This document shows positions 30,820 to 45,574 of a stretch of 64,000 nucleotides of DNA, piece by piece. Position 1 is the stretch's first letter, and each line of letters begins with the position of its first letter. Both the position numbers and the translations under genes were made by a program. Origin of the DNA: Alkalimonas collagenimarina (GTDB taxonomy: Bacteria; Pseudomonadota; Gammaproteobacteria; Enterobacterales; Alteromonadaceae); the NCBI RefSeq assembly GCF_030717845.1, contig NZ_JAUZVZ010000020.1:1-64000 (forward strand). Reading direction: 5' to 3'. The notes beneath the pieces are model-generated. The model was not told the DNA's origin and searched no databases. It saw only the letters and a program-made list of their open reading frames with translations.

Positions 30820-32037
30820 ATGGCTGTGATGAAAACAATGCTGCTCAGCAGTATGCTGGTAGTATCTGTGCAGGTACAAGCTTATGGATGGTCCGGGCCT
30901 GAGCCTTTTCGGCTGGAAAGGTTGGATGGCCGCAGCTTTATGCTGAATGAAGAAAGCTTTTTGCACCGTTCTAGTTTTCAAGCCATGCCGGTAGTTCGGA
31001 TGCAAGATACATGGGCTGATGATGGCTGGTATGGTACGGCTGGTAGCACCCGCAGCCGTGAGTTTTATGTTCAGTCCCATCTGCAAAAGCGGGTTCAATT
31101 TGATGTGCCGATGTTTGTCGGCGTCCGTTTTCGTCGTGATGAAGACCTGGATGGTCGTTTTGACCGCACTTTATTTGGCAGCGGCTACGCTAGTGCTGAT
31201 GGCCGGTTGGAGCTGGGTGTATGGGGTGATGTACAAGGCAGTAAGGAACAGATTGATCTTCAGGTTGAGGGCGTTTGGCGGCCACGGGCGAATCAATGGC
31301 TGCGAGCGACTGTTATTTCTCCCGATGCGATGTACAACAGTAAAACCTATGACAGCAGCTTCTACCAGCGTAAACCCTTAACCTTGCATCTGGCGGCAGG
31401 AACGTCCTTTGCCGCAGGCCAACAGCTGTACGGCTTTACCAATCTGAATCGGCAAATGGAGTACCATCAGCCTGAGTTGGAGCAGCAATGGACGGATAAG
31501 CAGTACTCTGCAGGTATTGGTTGGTTGCTGCCTGTTTCAGCGAACTGGCAGATCGGGCTACAAAGTCAGGGACTTTATGGCCTGCGCCAACAACTTCAGG
31601 GCGACGCATTGGTGCTGCAACTGCGCCGACAGTTTTCCGATACCAGCCTGGAGTTGCAATCACGGCAGTCGCAACGTATTGATTATTGGGGTGGTGTACG
31701 CTACCTGACGTTACGAGAGCAGGATCAGACTCAGCTTACCCAGCTACAGATGTTGGAACAGCGCGATGAGTGGATGCTTTATGGCGGCTTTGCCTGGAAC
31801 TGGCGTGATTGGATCCGCCTGAAACCTGCTTTAATGCTCAGTTATGCCGATATCAAAGGGCAAAGACCGGATGATGACGAACCGCTTGATTTCAGTGGCA
31901 TCATGGCGAAGTTAGTGCCTATGGTGGAGTTCTTGTTGCATCAACAAAGTGGCGCTGTGATCCGGGTCAACCCAACAATAGAGTTGCACAATTTATCTTT
32001 CGGTGGGGGCAATGTGCAGGTACATATCCCGTTTTAA
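30820..32037 (+). CDS. Uncharacterised outer-membrane beta-barrel protein
   Basis: I do not recognise this family. The start at 30820 has AAGGA 5 nt upstream and opens a signal peptide (MAVMKTMLLSSMLVVSVQVQA, cleavage likely before YGW), giving 405 aa. The mature chain alternates polar and hydrophobic residues in short strands, is rich in Gln, Trp, Tyr and Arg, has no Cys, and ends in HIPF with the terminal Phe used as the BAM recognition signal. A DEDLDGRFDR segment near residue 110 could bind Ca2+. The protein is predicted to be a roughly 12-16-strand barrel in the outer membrane. It stands alone between the CRY-DASH gene (divergent) and mnmE (convergent). Confidence 0.75.
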   Translation: MAVMKTMLLSSMLVVSVQVQAYGWSGPEPFRLERLDGRSFMLNEESFLHRSSFQAMPVVRMQDTWADDGWYGTAGSTRSREFYVQSHLQKRVQFDVPMFVGVRFRRDEDLDGRFDRTLFGSGYASADGRLELGVWGDVQGSKEQIDLQVEGVWRPRANQWLRATVISPDAMYNSKTYDSSFYQRKPLTLHLAAGTSFAAGQQLYGFTNLNRQMEYHQPELEQQWTDKQYSAGIGWLLPVSANWQIGLQSQGLYGLRQQLQGDALVLQLRRQFSDTSLELQSRQSQRIDYWGGVRYLTLREQDQTQLTQLQMLEQRDEWMLYGGFAWNWRDWIRLKPALMLSYADIKGQRPDDDEPLDFSGIMAKLVPMVEFLLHQQSGAVIRVNPTIELHNLSFGGGNVQVHIPF

Positions 32038-32089
32038 GCGATAATACTGATACCCGGTTATCTGAATCAGCTACTATGTAGGCCATGAT

Positions 32090-33454
32090 TTATTTCCCGA
32101 TACAGAAACTGGAAAATATCCGCCCCAATAAATCATCGGAGCTAAACTCACCGGTGATTTCGTTCAGATGCTGCTGGGTTAGGCGTAGTTCTTCAGCCAG
32201 AATTTCCCCTGCGATGTAGCTGTGCAGCTGGTCTTGCCCCGTTGATAAGTGCTCGCTGGCCCGTTCCAGGGCATCCAAGTGGCGGCGTCGAGCCAGAAAG
32301 CTGCCCTCGGTGTTGCCTTCAAAACCCATGCATTGTTTTAAGTGCTCGCGCAGCGCATCAATGCCAGCACCCGTTTTTGCCGATAACCGAAACACCGGTA
32401 CGGCGCTTTCAAGGTCAGCTTGCATTGGTTCACTGGTCAGGTCGGCTTTATTGCGAATGACGGTGATGCCTAATTTGGCGGGTAAGCGATCGATAAAGTC
32501 TGGCCAGATGGCATGGGGGTCGGTGGCATCGGTGGTGGTGCCATCCACCATAAAGAGCACGCGGTCGGCTTGCTCAATTTCCTGCCAGGCCCGCTCGATA
32601 CCTATTTGTTCGACCTGATCGTTGGCTTCACGCAGCCCTGCTGTGTCGATAATATGCAGTGGCATACCATCGACATGGATGTGTTCGCGCAGTACGTCAC
32701 GAGTGGTACCAGCTATCTCTGTGACGATAGCGGCCTCACGCCCGGCCAAAGCGTTCAGCAAACTGGATTTTCCGGCATTGGGCCGGCCTGCAATAACCAC
32801 CCGCATGCCTTCGCGCAGGATACTGCCTTGCATGGCCTGACGGCGTATGGTGGCTAAATCGTTGATGATATCCGCTAAGTCTGCTGCCACCTTACCATCG
32901 GACAGAAAATCAATTTCTTCATCAGGAAAGTCGATGGCTGCTTCAACATAAATACGCAGATGAATGACCTTTTCCACCAATGCGTGAATACGGGCAGAGA
33001 ATTCGCCCTGCAGTGAATGCATGGCGGAACGGGCAGCCTGTTCAGAGCTGGCATCGATTAAATCAGCAATGGCTTCGGCCTGAGCCAGATCCAACTTGTC
33101 GTTCAAGAAGGCGCGCTCACTAAATTCACCCGGGCGGGCAATGCGCACAGCGGGCAGGGCAAGTACCTGTTGTAGCAGCATATCCAGCAATACCGGGCCT
33201 CCATGCCCTTGCAGTTCAAGGACATCTTCGCCGGTAAAGGAATTAGGGCCGGGGAAGTACAGAGCAATGCCTTGATCCAAGACCTGTTTCTGCTGGTCAA
33301 AAAACGGCAGGTACTCGGCATAGCGTGCTTTAGGCAGCTTGTGCAGTATCGCCTGAGCAACGGTTTGGGTAGCCGGGCCGGAGATACGGATAATACCGAC
33401 GCCGGCCCGGCCGGGAGCGGTGGCTAAAGCGGCGATGGTATCGGTGTTAAACAT
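32090..33454 (-). CDS. mnmE: tRNA modification GTPase MnmE (TrmE)
   Basis: MnmE partners MnmG in wobble-uridine modification. The 454-aa protein, the E. coli length, has an N-terminal tetrahydrofolate-binding domain, a helical domain, and an inserted G domain with GRPNAGKS at 223-230, TEIAGTTRD and DTAGL. The C-terminus is the catalytic CIGK. In related genomes mnmE adjoins mioC; here about 8 kb of other genes intervene. A terminator hairpin lies just in front of its start. Confidence 0.98.
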   Translation of the reverse strand: MFNTDTIAALATAPGRAGVGIIRISGPATQTVAQAILHKLPKARYAEYLPFFDQQKQVLDQGIALYFPGPNSFTGEDVLELQGHGGPVLLDMLLQQVLALPAVRIARPGEFSERAFLNDKLDLAQAEAIADLIDASSEQAARSAMHSLQGEFSARIHALVEKVIHLRIYVEAAIDFPDEEIDFLSDGKVAADLADIINDLATIRRQAMQGSILREGMRVVIAGRPNAGKSSLLNALAGREAAIVTEIAGTTRDVLREHIHVDGMPLHIIDTAGLREANDQVEQIGIERAWQEIEQADRVLFMVDGTTTDATDPHAIWPDFIDRLPAKLGITVIRNKADLTSEPMQADLESAVPVFRLSAKTGAGIDALREHLKQCMGFEGNTEGSFLARRRHLDALERASEHLSTGQDQLHSYIAGEILAEELRLTQQHLNEITGEFSSDDLLGRIFSSFCIGK

Positions 33455-33470
33455 GATTGCCTCTTAATCG

Positions 33471-33501
33471 AAAAAGCCTGTTGCAGTTGGCAAACAGGCT
33501 T
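33471..33501 (-). terminator. Intrinsic terminator between yidC and mnmE
   Basis: AAGCCTGTT (33474-33482) pairs with AACAGGCTT (33493-33501). On the minus strand the stem is followed by a short U run at 33475-33471. It ends only about 16 nt before the mnmE start codon. Confidence 0.75.
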
Positions 33502-33513
33502 AAGGTATTACTG

Positions 33514-33541
33514 TCAGGGTATGATGCTCACCATACCCTGA
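33514..33541. other. Inverted repeat after yidC
   Basis: TCAGGGTATG and CATACCCTGA form a 10-bp stem around an 8-nt loop, 13 bp past the yidC stop. No T-run follows on the minus strand, so it is more likely a 3'-end stabilising or processing hairpin than a terminator. Confidence 0.5.
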
Positions 33542-33554
33542 TTTTGCGGTCAGA

Positions 33555-35216
33555 TTAAGCTTTCTTGCTATGCAAGCCTTTCTTTTCCATACCTTTGTAG
33601 ATATACAGCATCTGTGCCAGTGAGATCAGGTTGCTGACCAGCCAGTACAGCACCAAGCCACTTGGGAACCAGATAAAGAACACGGAGAAAGCAACCGGCA
33701 TCCACATCATCAGCTTGCGCTGCATTGGGTCAGTGACCGTCATCGGTGTCAGCTTTTGCATCATAAACATGCTCAGACCAAACAGCACCGGTAAAATGTA
33801 CCATGGGTCTGGTGCCGACAAGTCCTGGATCCAAAGCATAAAGGGTGCATGGCGTATTTCGACACTTTCCACGAACACCCAGTACAATGCCAGGAAAATA
33901 GGCATTTGCAGCAACAAAGGTAAGCAGCCGCCCATCGGGTTGACTTTCTCTTTGCGGTACAGCTCCATCATGGCCGGGCCAAGTTTCTGCCGGTCGTCTT
34001 TGTAGCGAGCCTGCAACTCCTCAATCTTCGGCTTCAAATTACGCATCTTCGCCATGGATTCGTACTGAATTTTAGTCAGCGGGTACATCAAGCCTTTCAG
34101 TATGATGGTGATGCAGATAATGGCTACACCCCAGTTAACCACAAAACCCTGAATTAAGGTCAGTAACCAGAATAAAGGTTGCGATATAAAAAACAGGAAA
34201 CCGTAATCAACCGTTAGGTCGAGGCCATTGGCTAGCTCCGCCAGGTTATCCTGGGTTTTGGGGCCAGCATAAAAGGTAGCTGCAATGGTGGTTTGTTCAC
34301 CTGGCGCCAGTTGAACTACAGGACCAAGAGTTCCTATTACGCCTCTGCCACGATTCTCCCGGCTGTAAATTTGATTGTTTTGATGTTGATCTGGGATCCA
34401 GGCCGCGACAAAGTAATGCTCCAGCATGGCAGCCCAGCCACCTACCGTTGGGATCGACAGGTTGCGTTTTTGCATGTCTGAAAACTTGTATTTTTTATAG
34501 CGATCGTCCTGACTGCCATAGGCAGCGCCGCGATAAATAGGCATAAAGAAGCTACTGTCTTTGCCCTCAATGCTTTGCATCAGGTGTTGATAGTTTTGCA
34601 CCACCCGTACTTCATCCGATTGGTTATGCACCAGATATTCTAAACCGATATCGTACTGGCCCGGACGGAAAATAAAGCGCTTTTCAATCAGCAAGCCATC
34701 ACGCTCGTAGGTGAGCGGCACGATTAGTTCTTGCTGACCATCGGCCAGGCGATAACTCAACTGACTGCTTTGATACACCGGACGGCCTTCGCTACTGCGG
34801 CTATCATCTGGCCCATGGGTACCAATTAAGCCTGATTCGGCAATGTACTCAAAGCCAGTCACACGGCGCATCATGACGTATGGTGTGCCACTGTCTTTGG
34901 TTTGCTCGTACTGTGGCAGTTTCAGGCCAACAATATCACCACCACGGGTGTTAATTTCCAGCTGCAATACATCGGTTTCAACCTGAATGAGTTGCTGCCG
35001 CTGAGCCGTTGTGGTTGTGGGCGTTATCTCAGCGACCGGTTGAGAGCCAAACTCGTCCGAGGTCAGTTGCAAATCGCCAGAATCGATACGGTCTTGTTGT
35101 TCAGCTTGAGGCTGGCTGGCGACAGGCTTTTCTCCATAGTCTTTGTGCCATTGTTGCCACAGCAAAAAACTGACGAAAGCGAGCGCGATGATTAAAATAC
35201 TACGTTGCGAGTCCAT
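33555..35216 (-). CDS. yidC: Membrane protein insertase YidC
   Basis: YidC inserts and folds inner-membrane proteins, alone or with SecYEG; Fo subunit c is a known substrate. The 553-aa protein has an N-terminal membrane anchor (RSILIIALAFVSFLLWQQW), a large periplasmic beta domain, and the conserved C-terminal five-helix core (WGVAIICITIILKGLMYPLTK, NPMGGCLPLLLQMPIFLALY). It lies directly downstream of yidD in the rpmH-rnpA-yidD-yidC cluster with a 3-bp gap. Confidence 0.98.
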   Translation of the reverse strand: MDSQRSILIIALAFVSFLLWQQWHKDYGEKPVASQPQAEQQDRIDSGDLQLTSDEFGSQPVAEITPTTTTAQRQQLIQVETDVLQLEINTRGGDIVGLKLPQYEQTKDSGTPYVMMRRVTGFEYIAESGLIGTHGPDDSRSSEGRPVYQSSQLSYRLADGQQELIVPLTYERDGLLIEKRFIFRPGQYDIGLEYLVHNQSDEVRVVQNYQHLMQSIEGKDSSFFMPIYRGAAYGSQDDRYKKYKFSDMQKRNLSIPTVGGWAAMLEHYFVAAWIPDQHQNNQIYSRENRGRGVIGTLGPVVQLAPGEQTTIAATFYAGPKTQDNLAELANGLDLTVDYGFLFFISQPLFWLLTLIQGFVVNWGVAIICITIILKGLMYPLTKIQYESMAKMRNLKPKIEELQARYKDDRQKLGPAMMELYRKEKVNPMGGCLPLLLQMPIFLALYWVFVESVEIRHAPFMLWIQDLSAPDPWYILPVLFGLSMFMMQKLTPMTVTDPMQRKLMMWMPVAFSVFFIWFPSGLVLYWLVSNLISLAQMLYIYKGMEKKGLHSKKA

Positions 35217-35219
35217 AGG

Positions 35220-35471
35220 TTAGCTTTTCTCATTGTGCTTTTCAGGAACGGGATCGTGACCCCCAGAGTGTAAGGGGTGACATTTTAATAGACGTTTCGC
35301 TGCTAACCAAGACCCTTTGAGCACACCAAATCGAGTGATGGCCTCAACGGCATAATGGGAGCAACTTGGGTGGAAGCGGCAACTGGGTCCAAACAATGGG
35401 CTGAGCAGCGTTTGATAGCCACGCAGCATAGTCAGGACTAAGCGTTGTAATGGCGACAAATTTTGTTCCAT
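35220..35471 (-). CDS. yidD: Membrane protein insertion efficiency factor YidD
   Basis: YidD is an 83-aa amphipathic membrane-associated protein that assists YidC-dependent insertion. The signature is [24 protein letters not shown]. Its start lies inside the 3' end of rnpA, a 34-nt overlap in another frame, as in many proteobacteria. Confidence 0.96.
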   Translation of the reverse strand: MEQNLSPLQRLVLTMLRGYQTLLSPLFGPSCRFHPSCSHYAVEAITRFGVLKGSWLAAKRLLKCHPLHSGGHDPVPEKHNEKS

Positions 35472-35794
35472 ATCCGCTCCAATTGAGTTCTCAGCTCTTC
35501 ATTTTCTGTGGCACTGATTTGCCCTTTTACCATCACCACCAAATCGATATTAGGCAGCCGATGTTGTTGCAAGCGAAAACTTTCACGGATACAGCGTTTG
35601 ATCCGGTTGCGTTGCACGGCTAATTTAACACGTTTTTTTGCGATGATCAGACCTAATCGGGGATTAGTTCGGTCGGTAGGGGTACAGAGTATAGTAAACA
35701 GAGGGGACCCAGCCCGAAAAGGCTGTTGGAAGACCTGATTAAATTCGCCAGGAGTTAACAGGCGTAACTCCCTGCCGAATTTAAAATTGCGCAC
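35438..35794 (-). CDS. rnpA: Ribonuclease P protein component
   Basis: RnpA is the small basic protein that binds RNase P RNA and helps recognise pre-tRNA leaders. The 118-aa chain has the RNR motif in [16 protein letters not shown] and the [14 protein letters not shown] strand. It follows rpmH by 20 bp and is probably co-transcribed with it. Confidence 0.97.
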   Translation of the reverse strand: MRNFKFGRELRLLTPGEFNQVFQQPFRAGSPLFTILCTPTDRTNPRLGLIIAKKRVKLAVQRNRIKRCIRESFRLQQHRLPNIDLVVMVKGQISATENEELRTQLERIWNKICRHYNA

Positions 35795-35814
35795 GCAGCA
35801 CTTAAACTGTCGAA

Positions 35815-36414
<600 letters not shown>

Positions 36415-37785
36415 GTGTACCTATCTGTGTGGAAAAATTGCTTGCAGACCTTGCAGCAGGAGTTACCAGCTCAGCATTTTAGTATGTGGATCCGTCCCTT
36501 GCAGGCATCCAGTTCTGATGAAGCCCTGACACTCTATGCACCAAATCGTTTTGTATTGGATTGGGTTCGCGAGAAATACTTAAATAGAATCAATGAGTTG
36601 ATTCAGGATTACTGCGGTGATAATGCTCCTCGCCTGCGGTTTGATGTCGGTAGTCGGCCACAAACGGTTGCCGAGCATGAAGTCAGTGAGGCCAATAAGG
36701 CCCATCTGATCCCCAGCCAGACCCGTCAGCAAAGTCGACCAGAACCAGCGCCAAAAACCATCGTCAAGTCGAATATTAAAGCCAGTTACACCTTTGAAAA
36801 CTTTGTTGAAGGTAAATCCAACCAGTTAGCTCGTGCAGCGGCCAGTCAGGTGGCCGATAATCCAGGTACGGCCTACAACCCTTTATTTATTTATGGCGGT
36901 ACCGGTTTAGGTAAAACGCATTTATTGCACGCGGTTGGCAATGGCATTATGGCGCAAAAAGAAAACGCCAAAGTCATCTATATGCATTCTGAGCGCTTTG
37001 TGCAGGATATGGTAAAAGCGTTGCAAAATAACGCTATTGAGGAATTTAAGCGTTACTACCGCTCGGTCGATGCGCTGCTTATCGATGATATTCAATTTTT
37101 TGCCAATAAAGAGCGCTCACAAGAGGAGTTCTTTCATACGTTTAATGCCTTGCTCGAAGGCAACCAGCAAATCATCTTGACCAGCGATCGTTACCCAAAA
37201 GAAATTAATGGTGTGGAAGATCGTCTAAAAAGCCGCTTTGGTTGGGGTCTGACTATTGCGATCGAGCCGCCAGAATTGGAAACCCGCGTGGCGATCCTGA
37301 TGCGAAAAGCGCAGGAAAACCAGATCCGCCTACCGGAAGAAGTCGCCTTTTTTATTGCCAAGCGGTTACGCTCCAATGTGCGTGAGTTAGAGGGCGCTTT
37401 GAATCGGGTGATTGCCAATGCCAACTTTACCGGCCGCCCCATCACCATTGATTTTGTCCGCGAAGCGCTTCGCGATTTACTGGCCTTGCAAGATAAGCTG
37501 GTTACCATTGAAAACATTCAGAAAACCGTAGCAGAGTACTACAAAATCCGCGTGGCCGATTTATTGTCGAAGCGGCGCAGTCGCTCGGTCGCCCGGCCTC
37601 GTCAAATGGCGATGGCGCTCGCCAAAGAGCTGACCAATCACAGCTTACCTGAAATTGGTGATGCTTTTGGTGGGCGTGACCACACTACGGTATTGCATGC
37701 CTGCCGCAAGATTGAGTCGCTAAAAGAAGAAACACACGAAATAAAAGAAGACTTTCAAAATTTACTGCGCACCTTGTCGTCATAA
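36415..37785 (+). CDS. dnaA: Chromosomal replication initiator protein DnaA
   Basis: DnaA binds oriC boxes and opens the DNA for DnaB loading. The 456-aa protein has domain I ([26 protein letters not shown]), a short linker, the AAA+ domain with Walker A GGTGLGKT at 161-168 and Walker [10 protein letters not shown], and the domain IV DNA-binding signature [15 protein letters not shown]. The start is GTG at 36415 with AGGGAG 5 nt upstream; E. coli dnaA also uses GTG. It heads dnaA-dnaN-recF-gyrB. Confidence 0.98.
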   Translation: MYLSVWKNCLQTLQQELPAQHFSMWIRPLQASSSDEALTLYAPNRFVLDWVREKYLNRINELIQDYCGDNAPRLRFDVGSRPQTVAEHEVSEANKAHLIPSQTRQQSRPEPAPKTIVKSNIKASYTFENFVEGKSNQLARAAASQVADNPGTAYNPLFIYGGTGLGKTHLLHAVGNGIMAQKENAKVIYMHSERFVQDMVKALQNNAIEEFKRYYRSVDALLIDDIQFFANKERSQEEFFHTFNALLEGNQQIILTSDRYPKEINGVEDRLKSRFGWGLTIAIEPPELETRVAILMRKAQENQIRLPEEVAFFIAKRLRSNVRELEGALNRVIANANFTGRPITIDFVREALRDLLALQDKLVTIENIQKTVAEYYKIRVADLLSKRRSRSVARPRQMAMALAKELTNHSLPEIGDAFGGRDHTTVLHACRKIESLKEETHEIKEDFQNLLRTLSS

Positions 37786-37797
37786 TAGGGATTTGCT

Positions 37798-38901
37798 ATG
37801 CATTTAAGCATTGATAAAGACACACTGCTCAAGCCACTACAAATGGTCTCTGGTGCCATTGAACGGCGCCACACCTTACCCATTTTATCCAATGTGCTGT
37901 TGGATGTGCAGCAAGGGCAGCTGGCATTAACGGGCACTGATTTAGAAATCGAAATGGTCGCGAGTGTGGCGGTATCTCAGGTGCATAAAGATGGCCGTGT
38001 GACGGTCCCTGCCCGCAAGCTGCTGGATATTTGTCGCAGTTTACCTGATGGCTCTGTTATTGAGTTGACCGTGGTTGGCGATCACTTTGTTATCAGTTGT
38101 GGCAAGGCAAAATTCACTCTGACGACCCTGCCAGCCAGTGATTATCCAAATTTAGAAAGTTGGCAAGGCGATGTCAGTTTGCAGTTATCGCGGGCCGAAC
38201 TGCGCCGATTGCTTGAAGAAACCGCCTTTTCAATGGCCAATCAAGACGTGCGCTATTATTTGAATGGTTTGTTGTTTGAGGTGGATCAGCAAACGGTTCG
38301 CACCGTAGCGACCGATGGCCATCGTCTTGCCATGAGCGAATTGCAGCTGCCTCAAAGCACGGGCGCTCAGCAGCAGCTTATCATTCCTCGTAAAGGGGTA
38401 TTGGAGATGTTGCGTCTACTGCCAGACGATGATGGCAGTTTGACCTTAAGCTTGGGCAATAATCATATTCGCTTGGAAGATGCGGCCTTTAGTTTTAGCA
38501 GCAAACTGATCGATGGTCGCTTTCCAGACTATCGCCGGGTGATCCCACGCAACAGTACCAAGCAGGTCACTGCGCATCGTCCTTTGCTGAAAGATGCTTG
38601 TACTCGCGCTTCAATTTTATCCAATGAGAAATACCGAGGTGTGCGCTTTAATCTGGCAGTCAACGAATTACAAATTACCGCCAACAATCCAGAGCATGAA
38701 CAAGCCGAAGAAGTGATTGAAGTTGAGTATCAAGGCGATGTGCTGGAAATAGGTTTTAATGTTGGCTATTTGTTGGACGTGTTGAACAGCTTGAATACCG
38801 ACTTAGTGTTGTTGCATCTAAGTGATAGCAATTCCAGCGTATTGATTGAAGGTGTAGGTAATGCTCAGGCATCTTATGTAGTTATGCCGATGCGTTTGTA
38901 G
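37798..38901 (+). CDS. dnaN: DNA polymerase III sliding clamp (beta subunit)
   Basis: The 367-aa protein forms the dimeric ring that tethers Pol III to DNA and recruits many partners. The start MHLSIDKDTLLKPLQMVSGAIERRHTLPIL and the C-terminal YVVMPMRL are typical, and three clamp domains of about 120 residues each are evident. It starts 12 bp after dnaA and ends 9 bp before recF. Confidence 0.99.
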   Translation: MHLSIDKDTLLKPLQMVSGAIERRHTLPILSNVLLDVQQGQLALTGTDLEIEMVASVAVSQVHKDGRVTVPARKLLDICRSLPDGSVIELTVVGDHFVISCGKAKFTLTTLPASDYPNLESWQGDVSLQLSRAELRRLLEETAFSMANQDVRYYLNGLLFEVDQQTVRTVATDGHRLAMSELQLPQSTGAQQQLIIPRKGVLEMLRLLPDDDGSLTLSLGNNHIRLEDAAFSFSSKLIDGRFPDYRRVIPRNSTKQVTAHRPLLKDACTRASILSNEKYRGVRFNLAVNELQITANNPEHEQAEEVIEVEYQGDVLEIGFNVGYLLDVLNSLNTDLVLLHLSDSNSSVLIEGVGNAQASYVVMPMRL

Positions 38902-38910
38902 CAGTAAGGC

Positions 38911-42412
<3,502 letters not shown>

Positions 42413-42470
42413 TCCAGTAGCAGTGGCTGTCATCTGATCGTGGATGGCGCGTTAAAAACCGAACCCATAA

Positions 42471-42498
42471 GGGGCCAGGATAGCCTGACCCCTTTTTT
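42471..42498 (+). terminator. Intrinsic terminator between gyrB and glyQ
   Basis: GGGGCCAGG and CCTGACCCC pair with one mismatch around ATAG, followed by T6. It ends about 22 nt before the glyQ start, leaving no room for a promoter after it. Confidence 0.8.
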
Positions 42499-42519
42499 AT
42501 TGAGATGGAATGCAAGCGC

Positions 42520-43443
42520 ATGCAAAAGTATGACCTTCAAACGTTTCAGGGCCTGATACTGGCTCTGCAGGATTACTGGGCACGTCAGGGCTGCGTCATA
42601 GTGCAGCCACTGGACCTTGAAGTGGGGGCGGGTACCTTCCACCCGATGACTTTTTTACGCTCATTAGGACCAGAGCCCACTAATGTAGCCTATGTTCAGC
42701 CCTGTCGCCGCCCTACCGATGGCCGCTATGGTGAGAACCCCAATCGTTTGCAGCATTACTATCAGTTTCAAGTGCTGCTCAAGCCTTCGCCCGATAACAT
42801 TCAGGAGCTGTATCTCGGTTCGTTAAGAGAACTGGGGCTGGATACCTTGGTACATGACATCCGCTTCGTTGAAGACAACTGGGAGTCACCTACCTTGGGA
42901 GCATGGGGCCTAGGCTGGGAAGTCTGGCTAAATGGTATGGAAGTGACCCAGTTTACCTATTTCCAGCAAGTAGGAGGCCTCGAGTGCAAACCTGTGTCGG
43001 GTGAAATCACCTATGGCTTGGAGCGTTTGGCCATGTACATTCAGGGTGTCGATAGCATTTATGATTTGGTCTGGGCGGATGGTCCGCTGGGTAAGGTCAG
43101 TTACGGTGACGTGTTCCATCAAAATGAAGTTGAACAATCTACCTATAATTTTGAACATGCCGATGTCCCGGCGTTGTTTGCTTTGTTTGATCAGTGTGAG
43201 AAAGAGAGTCATTACTTAATCGAGCAGGGGTTACCACTACCGGCCTATGAAAAAGTAATGAAGGCATCGCACGCCTTTAACATGCTGGATGCTCGCCATG
43301 CCATCTCTGTGACAGAGCGACAGCGTTATATCTTGCGGGTGCGTACCCTGGCCAAAGCTTGTGCCGAGGCTTATTACGCTTCGCGGGAGCAATTGGGCTT
43401 CCCTCTTTGCAAAGAGAAAAACACGCAGGAGGCATCGTCATGA
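42520..43443 (+). CDS. glyQ: Glycine--tRNA ligase subunit alpha
   Basis: GlyQ is the catalytic aminoacylation subunit of the bacterial alpha2beta2 glycyl-tRNA synthetase. The 307-aa protein shows [63 protein letters not shown] and [17 protein letters not shown]. An in-frame ATG at 42505 exists, but MQK at 42520 matches the E. coli start. The stop overlaps the glyS start by 4 nt (ATGA). Confidence 0.98.
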   Translation: MQKYDLQTFQGLILALQDYWARQGCVIVQPLDLEVGAGTFHPMTFLRSLGPEPTNVAYVQPCRRPTDGRYGENPNRLQHYYQFQVLLKPSPDNIQELYLGSLRELGLDTLVHDIRFVEDNWESPTLGAWGLGWEVWLNGMEVTQFTYFQQVGGLECKPVSGEITYGLERLAMYIQGVDSIYDLVWADGPLGKVSYGDVFHQNEVEQSTYNFEHADVPALFALFDQCEKESHYLIEQGLPLPAYEKVMKASHAFNMLDARHAISVTERQRYILRVRTLAKACAEAYYASREQLGFPLCKEKNTQEASS

Positions 43444-45497
43444 CACAGGATTTTCTGGTAGAAATTGGCACTGAAGAGTTGCCACCGAAAGCATTAAAAA
43501 CCTTAGCAACCGCCTTTGCAGAGCAGCTGACCGCCGAGCTGGCTACGTTGGAACTGAGCCATGCTGAGGTGAGCTGGTATGCGGCACCACGTCGTTTGGC
43601 GGTTCGCGTCAACCAACTGGTGGCGCAGCAAGCGGATAAAGTGGTAGAGAAGCGCGGGCCAGCGTTGAGTGCCGCCTTCGATGAAGCGGGCAATGCAAGT
43701 AAAGCAGCGCAGGGATGGGCCAGAGGCCTCGGAATCGATGTCGCTGATGCTGAACACCTTGAAACCGATAAGGGCGCCTGGTTGCTGTACAAGCAGCTGC
43801 AAAAGGGCGCGGCTACGGTCAGTTTATTGCCTGACGTGGTGCAGCAAGCCTTAGCCAGGTTGCCTATCGCGAAGCCTATGCGCTGGGGCAGTTCTGACGC
43901 TCAGTTTATTCGCCCGGTTCATACGGTGATAATGCTGTATGGCAATGATGTGGTGCCTGCCACTATTCTTGGTCGTGAAGCTGGCCGCCACAGTTATGGC
44001 CATCGTTTCCATGCACCCGATCTAGTCGCCATCGATCATGCCGATCAGTACCTTGCCGTGTTAAAAGATGCCTATGTGGTGGCAGATTTTAATGAACGAA
44101 AAGACTATATTGCCGAGCACGTTGCAAAAACAGCGGCTGACATGCAGGCAACGGCATTGATGGACAACGACTTGCTGGAAGAGGTCACGTCTTTGGTTGA
44201 GTGGCCGGTGGTGTTGGTCGGTGAGTTTGAACAGCGCTTTTTGCAAGTACCGTCAGAGCCGTTGATTTCAACCATGAAAGACAACCAGAAGTACATTCCG
44301 CTGCAAAACAAGCAGGGTGAGTTGCTGAATCAATTTATTTTTATTACCAATATTACCAGTAAAGACCCGCAGCAAATTATTTCCGGCAATGAAAAAGTAG
44401 TACGGCCGCGTCTGGCGGATGCTGAATTTTTCTTTCGCACCGATCAAAAAACCAAATTGGCAGATCGCTTAGCCAGTCTGGAAACTGTGTTGTTTCAAAA
44501 GCAGTTGGGTACACTGGCTGAAAAGTCAGTACGTATTTCTACGTTGGCCGAAGCGGTTGCGGGCATGATTGGTGCGAATACAGCTGATGCTGCACGTGCT
44601 GGCTTGCTATCCAAAACCGACTTAATGACCGATATGGTCGGTGAGTTCCCGGAAGTTCAGGGCATCATGGGTATGCATTATGCACGGCTGGATGGTGAAA
44701 ATGAAGCCGTTGCTCTAGCGCTTAATGAGCAGTACATGCCTCGCTTCTCTGGCGATGCTTTACCAGCGCAATTGGAAAGCTGCGCCGTTGCTATTGCTGA
44801 TAAAATGGATACCTTGGTCGGTATTTTCGGTATTGGTCAGGCACCGAAGGGCGATAAAGATCCTTTTGCTCTGCGCCGTGCTGCCATAGGCGCCTTGCGT
44901 ATCATGGTCGAAAAGCAACTGCCACTGGATCTGGTACAGCTGATTGGCCAAAGTCAGGCGACTTTTTCCGATAAGCTTAGCTGCCCTACTGTGTCAGAAG
45001 ATGTGTTGGAGTTTATGCTGGGCCGCTTCCGTGCCTGGTATCAGGAGCAAGGCTACCCGGTTGATGTGATCCAAGCCGTATTGGCTCGCAGGCCTACCAG
45101 CCCAGCTGATTTTGATCGCCGGGTCAAAGCCGTGGCTGAGTTCCGTAATCTGGATGCAGCAGCTGCGTTAGCTGCAGCCAATAAGCGTGTTGCTAATATT
45201 CTGGCCAAGGTTGACGGTGCTATTGCCGATAGCGTGAAGTCGGAGCTACTCACTGAAGTGGCTGAACAAGCGCTTTACCAGGCGATTCAGGCAGAACAGC
45301 AGTACCAGGCAACAGCACCATCCTACACCGAAAGTCTGGCGCATCTGGCCGCCATGCGAGATGTGATCGACAGCTTCTTTGATCAGGTGATGGTGAATGC
45401 AGATGATATCGCGGTGCGGCAGAATCGTCAGGCTCTTCTGAAACAACTACGCGCCCTGTTCCTGCAGGTGGCAGATATTTCGCTGCTGCAAAGTTAA
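43440..45497 (+). CDS. glyS: Glycine--tRNA ligase subunit beta
   Basis: GlyS binds tRNA and is required with GlyQ for glycine charging. The frame is open from 43359, but the ATG at 43440 has GGAGG 6 nt upstream, overlaps the glyQ stop, and gives 685 aa starting [19 protein letters not shown], close to E. coli (689). The IKDNQKY-like [13 protein letters not shown] motif, an HD-like middle region and a C-terminal anticodon-binding helical domain are seen. Confidence 0.98.
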   Translation: MTQDFLVEIGTEELPPKALKTLATAFAEQLTAELATLELSHAEVSWYAAPRRLAVRVNQLVAQQADKVVEKRGPALSAAFDEAGNASKAAQGWARGLGIDVADAEHLETDKGAWLLYKQLQKGAATVSLLPDVVQQALARLPIAKPMRWGSSDAQFIRPVHTVIMLYGNDVVPATILGREAGRHSYGHRFHAPDLVAIDHADQYLAVLKDAYVVADFNERKDYIAEHVAKTAADMQATALMDNDLLEEVTSLVEWPVVLVGEFEQRFLQVPSEPLISTMKDNQKYIPLQNKQGELLNQFIFITNITSKDPQQIISGNEKVVRPRLADAEFFFRTDQKTKLADRLASLETVLFQKQLGTLAEKSVRISTLAEAVAGMIGANTADAARAGLLSKTDLMTDMVGEFPEVQGIMGMHYARLDGENEAVALALNEQYMPRFSGDALPAQLESCAVAIADKMDTLVGIFGIGQAPKGDKDPFALRRAAIGALRIMVEKQLPLDLVQLIGQSQATFSDKLSCPTVSEDVLEFMLGRFRAWYQEQGYPVDVIQAVLARRPTSPADFDRRVKAVAEFRNLDAAAALAAANKRVANILAKVDGAIADSVKSELLTEVAEQALYQAIQAEQQYQATAPSYTESLAHLAAMRDVIDSFFDQVMVNADDIAVRQNRQALLKQLRALFLQVADISLLQS

Positions 45498-45521
45498 TAG
45501 CACAAATCTGTAATCATAAAA

Positions 45522-45543
45522 AAGCCAGCAGGGATGCTGGCTT
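45522..45543. terminator. Bidirectional intrinsic terminator
   Basis: AAGCCAGCA and TGCTGGCTT pair around GGGA. The longer T-run is on the minus strand, so it serves the M56/TonB gene best, but it also follows glyS. Confidence 0.85.
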
Positions 45544-45574
45544 ATTAACTTCAGCGCTAATTATGGATTATGAG

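Noticed and set aside
43359-43439. Upstream extension of glyS
   Set aside because: It overlaps glyQ by 85 nt, while the ATG at 43440 has an excellent GGAGG and the conserved N-terminus.
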